From: Chara braunii
Taxonomy: Eukaryota; Streptophyta; Charophyceae; Charales; Characeae
DNA: 26,803 nt
NCBI GenBank assembly: GCA_003427395.1
Contig: BFEA01000301.1
Location: 615,948-642,750 of the forward strand
Direction of reading: 5' to 3'
The notes under the pieces were generated by a model. The model was not told where the DNA came from. It did no database searches and saw nothing but the letters and a program-made list of their open reading frames with translations. Below are positions 1-9,823 of this stretch, piece after piece. The translations under genes and the position numbers were made by a program. How positions within the stretch are numbered: the first letter of the stretch is position 1; every line of letters begins with the position of its first letter.

Positions 1-1020
1 GCAGGAGAGAATAGGAAACGAAGATGCTTAAAGGGGGGGGGTTGGTATTAGCTATGGTGTTAGTGATTCTTCACTTGGTGCGCTAAGCAGATGCCAGTCT
101 GTCTCCTCTGCTCCTGAAGTAGTGGCAGGATGATCGTTGAATGAAGGACTCCTGTGGCTCCTTGCCTGAAGATTCTGGAGATTCTAGCTGATCGGGCACG
201 GGCGACTTGAACGGGCCTCTCCTTGGGACCTTGCTTGGATGGCGACGAAGGCTACGTGTTGCGATACCAAAGGATGGGGCGACAGCGTCTGGCAGTGGTG
301 CGGTGCACTCTCGCTCGAAGCGCGAGCTACCTCGGGGCTAGGATGGAGATGGCGGGCTGCTGTCCGATTTCAAAAATTGAAGTGGCGCGGGTGCGGCGCC
401 GTGAGGCGCGAAGTGCGTGAGTGGGAGCCGGCAAGCCGCTGGCTCGGGGAGCAAGGTCCCTCGAGCATTCGCTTGGCAGGACTGGGGTCGGCGGCTAGCG
501 TGGAGTAGCGCTGTGCTCCGTTACGCGCTGACCATCAGTGCGAGCGCAATTTTTTTAACACTGCTATTTCTCCGCTCTTATCTTCCTTATTTTAGCTTTC
601 TCACAGTTTTCTGAGCTTTTCTCTTTTAGTTCTTCTTTTAGCTCTCCCTTTCCTGTGCCTCTCACATACAAGGCTTGCCACGCTCAGGTACTGAATCAAT
701 GAGGTGCCTGCATCCCTCTATGCTATATTGGCTGACTTGCACAGTGTGAAAAAGAGGTAAAGGTAGAGGGGATGACGCGAGAAGAACGACGGAAGGAAGA
801 CAAAGAGGCAAAGAGAGGCGACGAAGAGAGAAGAAAGATGGAAGGAAGACGAAAGAGAGTAAGGAGTGCAGAATAAAGATGAGACCATAGGGAAGGATAA
901 GAGAAGACTCAAGAGTCAGTCTGTCCTTGACGACACAGAGGATATGAACGATAGGGTTGAGGTGGGTTATGACATGGAAGAATTAGCTGCGCATCCTCAC
1001 CAGAACAATTGCCACGGCTT
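1..1020. other. non-coding stretch with homopurine and pyrimidine tracts
   Basis: I see no supportable gene here. Short open frames at 223-614 overlap in all three phases and show no domain or splice pattern. Positions about 545-660 are pyrimidine-rich on the plus strand and about 735-905 almost purely purine (GA-rich), which creates spurious open frames on the opposite strand. Confidence 0.6.
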
Positions 1021-1112
1021 GCATTAAGCATGACTACCAAATACTCGCAACAAATGGCATGTCATTGCATTAAGCATGACTACCAAATACTCTCAACAAA
1101 TGGCATGTCGTT
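1021..1112. repeat. 46-bp tandem duplication (2 copies)
   Basis: A 46-bp unit beginning GCATTAAGCATGAC occurs at 1021-1066 and again at 1067-1112, with only a few substitutions. It is directly visible as a head-to-tail duplication. No function is evident. Confidence 0.9.
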
Positions 1113-1486
1113 CACAGGCCAACAGTAAAGAAGAATGGGCATCACAGCAGCCCTCAGCATACGTCAAGGCAGAAACCCTGTCATTGTAGTGATTGTGTCA
1201 GAGACAACGAAGTCTGCAGCCGAGTGTAACAGTGCCTGTACCTGTCCACAGGAGAAGGCCGGAATGACACAATGTCCTACTTTCGCACAGAGGACGAGAA
1301 GAGATCGTCAACATAAAAGAATGTCTGGACAGTTTGCTGGGGGAGGAAAACATCGTTGTTGCACAGGAAATTGCCAACGTCGACCATGGCAGGAAGTTGC
1401 CAGTGTCCTTCAGCTCCCAGTGCACATGCATAAGGGCCTGCTCCAAGTACACTGCAGGCAGAGATGTGGGATGGCGGACCACTCAC

Positions 1487-1618
1487 TGGGCCGAGCATGG
1501 TGCACTTCGAGTTGGCGATCCCTCATTGCAACTTGTAGGACCTCAATTACAGTCTCCTTCCCTGGCATAGTTACTATCACTGCCTTCACATCAAACGGAG
1601 GGCCCATTGCAAGAAAGA
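1487..1618 (-). CDS. candidate coding exon, unrecognised protein
   Basis: Reading the minus strand from 1618 to 1487 gives 43 complete codons (FLAMGPPFDVKAV... ending ...LEVHHARP) with balanced, protein-like composition. The exon would open after TGGTGTCAG with a pyrimidine-rich run upstream and close before GTGAGT at 1486-1481, a strong donor. A second acceptor-like run (CTCTGCCTGCAG) lies only 35 nt further on and is followed by another open, protein-like frame (YLEQALMHVHWELKDTG...). The same frame continues upstream of 1618 into a TGA, so a decayed pseudogene is equally possible. I recognise no family. It lies on the same strand as, and downstream of, the C2 exon at 17636-17908, but no link can be shown. 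Confidence 0.25.
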
Positions 1619-2119
1619 CTGACACCATGTAAAGCAGGTGGGAGAAGTTATGCCGTCAACCATTAGCGGCAGTCAGAGCACAGAGGTTGGGGAGGATCTC
1701 AATGAAACTAGAGGAACAGAGATCAGAGACATTCCTTGCGAGCTGGCCAACGATTGCAAGTTGCACACATCATGTTCCAAGACAGGAATGTTCTGGGCTG
1801 TGTACTGGTCGTAATTTGCAGATCCTCCCTGTGATTGGCAAATCAGTCAAACTATGCTCCAACCGGGGGTGTTATACTTGTTTATTGAGAAGGGGGCCGG
1901 GGGGGGAGGGGGGGGGTTGAGGGAGAGAGAAAAAGAGAGTAAATATGTACATGGGGAGGGAGAGAGACCAAGAAGATCATAGAATGAGAAACTTTTTGTC
2001 ATTTCTATGATTTCTTTTCTTTTTTTTCCCTTTTCATTGGTGGGAAGTCTTTATTCTTCTCTCTTCTTTCTTTTCCTTTCTATCATTTCACTTCCTATCC
2101 TATGATCATAAAAGAAAGA
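1619..2119. other. flank of the gypsy element, low complexity
   Basis: Positions 1630-1860 contain open minus-strand stretches interrupted by stops, possibly further remains of the coding-like patch at 1277-1618. Positions 1886-1950 are a G/GA-rich tract and 1985-2100 a T/CT-rich tract. The last four bases (AAGA, 2116-2119) form the left target-site duplication of the retrotransposon. Confidence 0.5.
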
Positions 2120-3117
2120 TGCGCGGATCTGGGTCCTCGGCAGGCCTAAGAGAGCCCTACTGCAGATGTGCCCGCCCTAAGTGAAGGCGGGCCTAACAAA
2201 TCACGAGAGGCCCTCAGCTGCCAATTTCGTATTTGGGGGTCCAGGTAGTTTCATCGCGCCAGTTGGTTGAGGGAAAAACGCAGGCCGAGCAGCAGCACAT
2301 TCCACGGCCTTCTGGGCCTTTCCAAGAATGCAAGCCCTGGGCGAGAATCGCAGCCTCATACACTGACAGTTGTGAGGCCCAACAGAAAGAGGCCCAGTGG
2401 CTGCAACACACGCGCAGCATCCTGGGGTCTACTGGAAGCTTCTGGGCCCAGGCCAGTCCAGCCAGGCTGTGAAGGCAGGAGGCTCTTTCCATATGGGAAA
2501 GAGCTCGCCACCGGCAGCCTCATTCAGGCACTCGCATGCTAGCGGCAGTGCTGCTGGAGCGGACGCTCGTCGGCTGCTACTGGCGCTGAGAGGCGAGGTG
2601 CTAGCGCGTGCGGTCGTGCAGGGAGAAGGGCGCTGCTGAGGGCAGCGCCATAGCCCAGCCTCCATAGCTGGTTGGGCTTGGACTACAGTGAGGCGCAGGG
2701 GTGGTCTTCGGGTGTATACAGGGAAGACGTGGGAGTAAGATGAGGGAAAGAGAGAAGGATGATGATGATGATGATATGAGAGCACATACCTGGTATTGGC
2801 GATGGTCTGCATGGGCGACATCTTCAAGTACTTCGGAGGCTGCTGACGTCAACAGTTGCATTGTCAATTAGTAGGCAGAGAGTAGCTGTGTAGATAGTAG
2901 GCTGGGCGCCGAGCACCAAGTAGGAAGATAGGACCTGGACACTCATGTTGGTGGTGGCAGGAGCAAGCTCTCATTGACATTGGTTTTCAGTGTTACGAAT
3001 CTTCATTGGTGTTATATTGGTGCATTTCTGCTTTCTGGACACTCTGATGCTATCTGGCCTTCAATGTGACTGTGCAATCTGCTTATTGTCATCTCACTAT
3101 TGCTCCTTTTCCTTGCA
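2120..3117 (+). repeat. 5' LTR of the gypsy element
   Basis: This 998-bp direct repeat matches 9794-10823 along its whole length. It starts TGCGCGG and ends CCTTGCA. A GC stem (GCCCGCC 2170-2176 with GGCGGGC 2186-2192, 9-nt loop) is kept in both copies. The promoter-like site reads TATACA (2715-2720) here but TATAAA in the 3' copy. It retains a 21-bp stretch near 2835-2855 (containing GCTGACGTCAAC) that the 3' copy lacks. Confidence 0.95.
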
Positions 3118-3120
3118 ATT

Positions 3121-3132
3121 TGGTATCGGAGC
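3121..3132 (+). other. primer-binding site, initiator-Met tRNA type
   Basis: TGGTATCGGAGC begins three bases after the LTR end. It differs at one base from TGGTATCAGAGC, the usual plant site complementary to the 3' end of initiator methionine tRNA, and the following TGGTTCGAA extends the resemblance. Confidence 0.85.
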
Positions 3133-4375
3133 TGGTTCGAACTGCGCTCATTGGTTCTTCGCAATAGCTGTTCGATGCTTCGCATGAGGTGTGGAGCAGT
3201 GATAAGGCTTTGGCGTCAAATGTAAGGTGGCCCAGGGTCGTGTGGGTGCACCAGGAAGCTATGTGGTGACATAGAGGTGTAAGCTGGATGATGAGAGCTC
3301 GCTGATGTGGCATTTAAGCCGAGGTGGAACTGCATTGAGCTGTTGGTTGTGCCAAGGCAAAGACCTGTCATCATAAATGCACATCGGATTGCTGGTGAGA
3401 AATCTGTGGTTGGGGGCAGCATTATGAGGTACTTTTTTCTCTTCCGTATCTACCCTCTCCATTACTTCTTACCGTGATGAAGTGAGTTCTGTCTTGAGAG
3501 TCCTCTCAATGTGAGGTGTCGCAAGCGCTCAACCTTGAGAGTCGACATTTTTCCTGGGCAGCAAGCTGGTGGGAGACGGGCGATGGCTCTGAAGGGCCCT
3601 GGACGAAGCACTCTGGTCACGGTCACCATGCCAACCCGCTGGGACTAGTACACGCATGCGTCGCCGCAAGTCCATGGTTCTGCTGCTGCGCAATAGAGCT
3701 CATGCAGGGCATGCCAGCCCTTTGATGAGACGCTTTCCAGACCGTCTTTAAATATTTCTGGCGGGGACTCGGTGTTGGCTCTGGCTGTGATCGCCGTCCT
3801 GTCTGTGACGTTAAAGAATTCCAGAGGACCTTGGGGGCTGTCCTTAAACTGCCTCTTGATCAGCCAGATCAAACCGGGTGCAAGGCTCGTTGCATGCGAG
3901 GATAAATAAGGTGCAGGGACTGGCAGGTTCGGCGTAGACTTGGGGCACAGGGGTGGGCCGGATTGCACACCTTTAGACACGCTGCTCAACTGAATGCTCA
4001 GGGCGTTGACACGAAGTGACTACTCGAAAGGGTTGGATTCTGGCAACTGTTCGCTGTGGCATTAACTAGTTCAGCATATATCTCTGCAGGGAACATTATT
4101 TTTATTTTTGATTATTTAGTTGTTACGGACTTGACTAACAACTGATAGACAGCTGCAGATAGAGTACAATACTTCTTGCTGTATTGCAATCTGTATTACA
4201 GTAACCTAAAAATAGATTTAAGGTTCCCTGTAGGATCTGACACTAGTTGACACTAAACTACCTACCTGTTTCTATCCTGGCAGACCGGAATGAGTTGCAT
4301 TTCATACTCGGTTGTGTGTCATGCTGAGGTAGGATTCAGTGTGGATTCTAGTTTAGATCACACACACTGTAGCTC
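3133..4375 (+). other. untranslated leader of the gypsy element
   Basis: This 1.24-kb segment lies between the PBS and the gag start codon. No conserved domain is visible and the open frames are short and mutually overlapping. A small inverted repeat (AGTTGTT 4118-4124 with AACAACT 4137-4143) lies in the AT-rich distal part. A long leader is common in plant gypsy elements. Confidence 0.6.
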
Positions 4376-6298
4376 ATGAGTGATGCAAGCACTAGTGAGG
4401 AGGAGTTGTTAGTGGACGATCGTAGTACCACTCGTAGTACTGCTCTCAGTTGATCTTTGACTTTCCTAGAGTTAGGTCCAGGAGACAAGAGGAGACTGCA
4501 AAGAGAGGCTAGAGAGAGAGCAGCGGCGAGGAAGGCGAGGGAAGTTGCGGCCAGCGCCAAGTCTGGAACTATAGCTAGCACGGGTGCAACCATGGCCACC
4601 TCCTCCATGTTGCAGGCCTCTTCACAGGCCACTTCGTCAGAAGTCGGTCAGAGTGGTTCTCAGGCTTCCATTAGCCAGAGTGCTGGCTTGCAAGTCAGCC
4701 AGCAGGCTCAACTAACGCCGGAGGATTATGAGAACCTCCAAGCAGAAGACCTTCAGGATGAGCTGCAGCGGCAGTTGGATGAGGCGGCAGAGAGAAGAAG
4801 AAGAGCTATAATGAGGAAAGCAAGACTAAGTAGTAGATTGCCGGAACTAGGCGAGCTAGAAGCACTAGACGAGTCCTCACTATGCAAGCACTGCGGAATT
4901 CGCTCTTGTGTGTGGCAGAGACACAGGTTGTCCGGCAGGAAGTGTTGGCTGAACTAGTGGCAGGCCAAAATAGGATTCTGGCTGCACTACAGGCTCCTCG
5001 TCCAGCGATGAGGAAGCCTCAGTTTGCTGTAGCTCCCCCTTCGGATGCGGGTCCATCAATGACGCCGTCGCCGGTTGGGCCCTCATTCTCACCTATGTTT
5101 GGCATGCCCCCTCTAGGTGGTTATGTAGCTACTAGTGGTCCGGTCCTTTTCTACCGTACCATCTACGACGGTGGTTACTACAGTCCCATTGTCAGGGCAG
5201 GCTCAGGTTAGCACGCAGCAACCTGTCTCAGTGGTAATGCAGCCACTACATCAATCTCCTGGGCCAATGCAGCCCATGCAGTGGATGCCAAAGATCACTT
5301 TGCTGAGTCCTAAACCTTTTTCTGCCGACAGGAAAAAGGATGACTTGGATACCTGGGTGAGAATTGTATCTACTTATGTGAGGCACAAGCTCACCAGGCC
5401 AGAGCAGGAGGTTATAGTTGCTGCTTCCTTTTTAGAGGGATCGGCAACACGTTGGTTAAATGGCTTAGTGCAGCAATTGGACTACAATCAGAATTTCGAT
5501 GCCTGAGCCCAGGCTCAGACATTGGAAGACTTTGTACGGAGTGTGTACAGTAGGTGACATGACCCTCAAGAGGCTCAGAAGGTCATCGACGCAATCAACA
5601 ATCTTTGTGCCAAAAGGTACAAGAATGTTCGTGAACTCACAGACACCGTAGAAAGTTTGCTTGTGGTACCTGGTGTGCGCTACGACCAGCAAGTACTCCT
5701 CACGGATTACTTGAGATGTCTGCCTTCAGAGGTTAGGACAAAGCTGGTGGATGAGGCCTACATTGACCAACACAACTTCGCTTCTTTCAACAAAAAGGCC
5801 TTGGATATAGAGGCAAGGCTTGGGTCCCCGCATCAGAGTCCAACAGATGGTAGGAAGAAGAGACTTCCCCAGGACTGGAAGAAGAAGGGTCAGCTAATGT
5901 TCGTCGACCATGATGGTCAAGCGGCAGAAATGGACGACTTCCCATACTATGGGGATGAGATAGAGAATGATGGGGCCAGCGAGACTTCGCATGGCGGAGT
6001 AGTGGCGCCTATCAAAGAAAAGGCTAGGGGGACCGGGAAGAAGAAGGTAGTCCGGTCTATGGGTTGGGGCGACCAAGGAACACCCGCATGGGTGAAACTT
6101 GGTTTAGACTACGAGGTATGGAGGGACCGAGTTGCTACGGGCACGTGCATGAACTGTGGCAACTATGACCACACGTCTAGAATGTGTCGAGGCAAGAAAG
6201 TCATTACGAAGGTAGCTTCACCAACGGTGGTGGGCTTATTTTCGAACCCTGGAAGTGCTTCTGCGAGCACTTCGCAGGGAAACACCTCGGGCCGGTAG
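4376..6298 (+). pseudogene. gag: gag polyprotein, broken
   Basis: Gag forms the virus-like particle and packages the element RNA. I start it at the ATG 4376 (MSDASTSEEE), because the frame from there is collinear with the long frame after an in-frame TGA at 4451-4453. The basic, coiled-coil-like N-terminal part runs to about 4880, where the frame shifts, and shifts back at about 5135-5210. The capsid-like core (DDLDTWVRIVSTYVRHKL, near 5340) holds two more TGAs, at 5504-5506 and 5555-5557; the context suggests both were tryptophan codons. Downstream is a canonical CCHC zinc knuckle, C-x2-C-x4-H-x4-C, at 6146-6187. The frame closes at 6298 and the protease follows in another frame. By eye there are three stops and two frameshifts. 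It is recognisable but not functional. Confidence 0.85.
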
Positions 6299-7083
6299 GA
6301 GTGTTAGCCGCTCTTACTCGTGCTGAAGTGGTAACGTTGCCTTCCCCACTTCAGGCGTTGGCCAAGGCTAGTGACCCAGAAATCGCCCTGCAGACACATT
6401 CAAACCCACCGACACTCTGTTCGAGAGATGTGTCTGAGTCCCTAGAAGAGTTGGAGACTGAGTGGTCAGAGAACGACCCTAGAGACTCTTGGGCGATGAT
6501 CAGTAGATGTCCAAAGGGTGAACACTTCGTGGTAGAGGTTGATGTAGGTGGCCCCTAAGTGGGCGCCTTCGCAAACATAGGCTCTACACGAAATTTCATC
6601 AGTCATGTTTGTGTGGATAGACTGCACTTAGGGGACCAAGTGCACTGGCTTAGCAGAACTGTAGCTTCTACGCTAGCCAACAAGCACCAAATGATAGTTA
6701 AAGACCATGTCAAGGACGTAGTCTGTTCCTTCTCTTATGGAGGAGGGGAAGTGAGACATAAAATCTCATTCCTCGTCAGCGACGAACTGCCCTTCGACAT
6801 GCTAATAGGCATGTACTACCTTGAGGTTGCTCAACCTCAGCTCAATTGGGATAGAAAGTTGTTGATACATAAGCTGCCAAATGGTAGGACCGTTAGACTG
6901 CAAAAGTTTAAGGCTAGTAGTCTTGTGGAAAACTGTGGCTGCATGTGTGCCTCCTCTTTCTATAACTATTATAAGCAAAATCGTGAGGACGACATGCATC
7001 TAGTCTTTGTCTCTGAGAAAGGGGAGGCCGTTAAAACACCCAGAGATAAAACCAGTCATCGCACAATATTCCGATCTTTTTGA
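6299..7083 (+). pseudogene. retropepsin-like aspartic protease region, inactive
   Basis: In the pol polyprotein this domain cleaves Gag and Pol. The frame runs from the gag end through an acidic linker to an in-frame TAA (6556-6558) and then continues with GAFANIGSTRNFIS. Family members have D-[ST]-G-[AS] in this position ahead of xNFIS. Here the codon at 6574-6576 gives Asn and the next gives Ile, so the catalytic aspartate is absent. The downstream flap and the DMLIGMYYLE stretch (near 6798), which matches the ILG-type second hydrophobic motif, are still readable. The reading frame then changes near 7020 on entry to the RT. Identification rests on the NFIS motif, the LIGM motif and position between zinc knuckle and RT. 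Confidence 0.75.
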
Positions 7084-7707
7084 GGAGCCTACAGGCGTGG
7101 TAGCAAGGGAGGTGGTCCATGCGATAGAGGTTGTCCCAGGTAGCAAGGTGCCTAGAGGACGAATCTATAGGATGTCTCCTGCGGAATTGGACGGGCTCCG
7201 CCGCCAGCTCAAGGAGCTCACAGAAAAGGGATGGATTCGACCTAGTACCTCCCCTTACAGTGCGCCAATCTTATTTGTCCCTAAGAAGGGGGGTACCTTA
7301 TAGGGGCCTCAATGCCATCACAGTAAAGAACGCAGAGCCCCTACCCCAGATCGACGACCTACTGGATGAAGTGCAGGGATGCCAGTACTTCACAAAGATA
7401 GATTTGAAGTCCGGATACCATCAAACTGCCATTAGACCTGAGGACCAGCACAAAATCGCCTTTCAGACCACATACGGTCCGTATGAGTTTGTGGTGATGC
7501 CCTTTAGCCTATGCAATGCTCCTGAACATGATGTTTCATGAGTACTTAGACGAGTTTATCGTCGTGTACCTCGATGATATACTTATCTTTAGTAGGACTG
7601 TAGAGGATCACGCTGAGCACTTAAAAATAGTGCTAGGTCTCCTAAGACAACACCAATACAAGGTTAATTTGGAGAAATGCGAGTTCGGTCGCACCAAAAT
7701 CTTGTAA
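7007..7707 (+). pseudogene. reverse transcriptase domain, fragmented
   Basis: The frames in order give the RT fingers ([20 protein letters not shown], then [20 protein letters not shown]), the palm ([12 protein letters not shown] near 7389, then [10 protein letters not shown]) and the catalytic YLDD (7567-7578) followed by ILIFSRTVEDHAEHL. These are hallmark gypsy RT motifs. Lesions: a short deletion at about 7295-7305 removes the residues normally found between KKGG and YRGLN and shifts the frame; a second at about 7520-7530 removes the usual block between NAP and FHEYL; a TAA sits at 7705-7707. The two catalytic Asp of YLDD and the Asp of [10 protein letters not shown] are preserved, but no continuous protein can be made. 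Confidence 0.9.
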
Positions 7708-8430
7708 TTGGGTCAAAAAATCATCCACGGATGGATTGAGGCCGAATGATGCTAAGGTGGCCAGCATACGTGACAGGCCCAGGCCTCACATTTTTTAAGA
7801 ACTATAGTACTATAGCTTCCCCATTAACAGATCAAACTCGACTCGACACCCCTTGGGAGTGGACTGAAGAGTGTGAGCCGGCCTTCAGGAAACTAAAGTA
7901 TGCTCTGACACACTACGAAGTCCTCAAACTTCCCGATCCTGATAAGCCCTTTGTCGTGACCACAAAAGGAGGGGCCAAAGTTGAGACCGATCGAGTATAT
8001 GAGCGAAAAGATGTCATCTCGGAAACTAGCCAGGTCTACTTATGACCGTGAGCTCTATGCCCTTTACCGAGCGCTGGTCCATTAGAGACACTATCTCCTT
8101 GGCAGATTTTTCTATGTAAGATCTGACCATGAGACCCTGCGCTGGATCAAGACACAACCGGTACTCTCAGATGCACTCAAGAGATGGATACAAGTGATAG
8201 AAATGTATGACTATCAACTCTATCCTATCAAAGGAGAGTACAATAAAGTAGCGGATGCACTATCGCGAAGGGCAAGCTATCTGGGCGCGTTGGTGACTGA
8301 TAATGGCATATCTGACGACCTAACTTGATCTTTGGTGGAGGCCTACCAGCAAGATTCAATTATGTCTGAGATCATCCGCAAGCTCAAAGAGAAGGATAAA
8401 GTAACTTCTAACAAATTTGTTGTTTCTTGA
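7708..8430 (+). pseudogene. RT thumb/connection and RNase H region, degenerate
   Basis: The sequence first reads RPNDAKVASIRDRPRP, the start of the connection. The block normally following (the FLGLAGYYR-type motif) is missing before KNYSTIASPLTD. The RNase H start is DPDKPFVVTT followed by KGG, where the family has the first catalytic Asp (typically TDAS), so that residue is lost. After a TGA at 8043-8045, another frame gives RELYALYRALVH, a TAG (8083-8085) where Trp is usual, then YVRSDHETLRWI and KVADALSRR, which match the C-terminal RNase H motifs including the SDH aspartate. A further TGA lies at 8326-8328. The region bridges RT and integrase in the expected order. Confidence 0.85.
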
Positions 8431-9823
8431 AAAGGCAGGGAATAAAAAATTGTGTGTTCCTAATAGTGAGTCTTTGTGTAGTTTATTTTTAGGGGAATAT
8501 CATGATGCAACTGGACATTTTGGCTATAGAAAGACATCAGCTAACCTAGTACAAAAGTTTTGGTGGCCCACAATGATGCAGGATGCAAACAAATATGAAG
8601 AGACCTGCCAGGTTTGTCAACGTGACAAACCGAGGACGCAAGCACCTTTGGGATTGATTAAACCTCTGCCTATCCCTGCTGGACCTGGCCAGAGTGTGTC
8701 CATGGATTTCATGGATACCCTCGTGACCAGTAAGAGCGGAAAAAGGCATATAATTGTCATTGTGGATAGATTCACTAAATATGCAAGACTAATTACTATG
8801 CCTGAGACAGCTAGAACTGACCACATCATCAAGCTCTTTATGGATAACTGGGTACGTGACTTCGGTCTGCCTACGTCTATAGTCAGTGACAGGGATGTGA
8901 GATTTACCAGTGAACTGTGGCAATCAACTGCTCAACAGATGGGCACAAAGCTCCAAATGAAGTCAAATGGCCAAGCAGAGCAGATGAACCGAGCAGTACA
9001 ACACCTGCTTAGACATTATATCAAGCCAAGTCAAGATAATTGGGACGATCTCGTCGCCAGCCTGTACAATAACGCTGTGCACAGTACAACAGGAACGACT
9101 CCCAACCAACTGCACCTTGGTTGGAATCCCAGAACTGCACTCAACTTTCTGCTACCAAAAAGACAACCCACTGCAGCACCTGGCAGCATAGAGTTTGCTG
9201 TCAAATACGAACAAATGCTGCAGCAGGCCGTTGAAATGATTGCATTTGAGAATAAGCATAGACGGCCCTTTCAGGTAGGTGATAGAGTATGGGTTAAATC
9301 ATCTCATCTAGGTCAAGAGTTGGGCATTTCACGTAAACTAATGCCACAATATTTTGGGCCCTGGGAGATCTTAGACATTGTAGTGGATCAACTGGATGGG
9401 CGTTCATACGTGATTCGCATTCCTGCACACTTGCGTACTTACCCTGTGTTCCATGCCTCCAAGTTGGCACCTTTCGCAATCACTGATCGGTTTCCCTCCG
9501 GGAGATCAATGTTGCCCCCAAACATGGATGGACACGTGGACATTGACGATATCGTCGAGCACAAGCTGATGCCTGTACCCAAACCTCCAGGGACGGGCCG
9601 ACCGCCAAAGCCACATATGAAATACAGAGCGCGGTTCAGACATCACATTGATCCTAAAGAAGACCGGTGGTTCACAAGAGAGGAATTAATGAAGACGGCT
9701 CCCCAAATCATATCCAATTACGAAAGAAAGTTAAAAGGGAAGCAGCCTGATACAGAAGAACTTCTCAGAGGACTATCGAAGAAAAGGAGGGAATGCGAGG
9801 ATCTGGGTCCTCGGCAGGCCTAA
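8417..9823 (+). pseudogene. integrase with C-terminal chromodomain, longest surviving pol frame
   Basis: This open stretch of 468 codons begins at TTG, so it is the tail of the pol polyprotein and not an independent gene. Residues 29-67 form the HHCC zinc domain (H29, H34, C64, C67). The DDE core has D97 (SMDFMD), D158 (SDRD) and E188 (GQAEQMNR). The second Asp and the Glu are 30 residues apart where the gypsy norm is 36, so about six residues including the usual H-P segment are missing. A GPY/F-like motif lies near 309-320. Residues 373-439 resemble a chromodomain (VDIDDIVEHKL, then RWFTREELMKTAP), a module thought to steer integration to heterochromatin. The frame runs through the polypurine tract and 30 nt into the LTR before TAA at 9821-9823. 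The core deletion probably abolishes activity. Confidence 0.9.
9778..9793 (+). other. polypurine tract
   Basis: GAAGAAAAGGAGGGAA is an uninterrupted 16-nt purine run directly abutting the first TG of the 3' LTR. That is the position and composition of the plus-strand priming site. It overlaps the end of the integrase frame. Confidence 0.9.

Noticed and set aside
223-614. Three overlapping small ORFs
   Set aside because: They overlap in different phases with no domain, splice or codon evidence.
2429-2827. 132-residue minus-strand ORF, with a near-identical partner at 10099-10497
   Set aside because: Both lie in the two LTRs, so conservation follows from LTR duplication. The His and Pro/Ser runs come from simple repeats.
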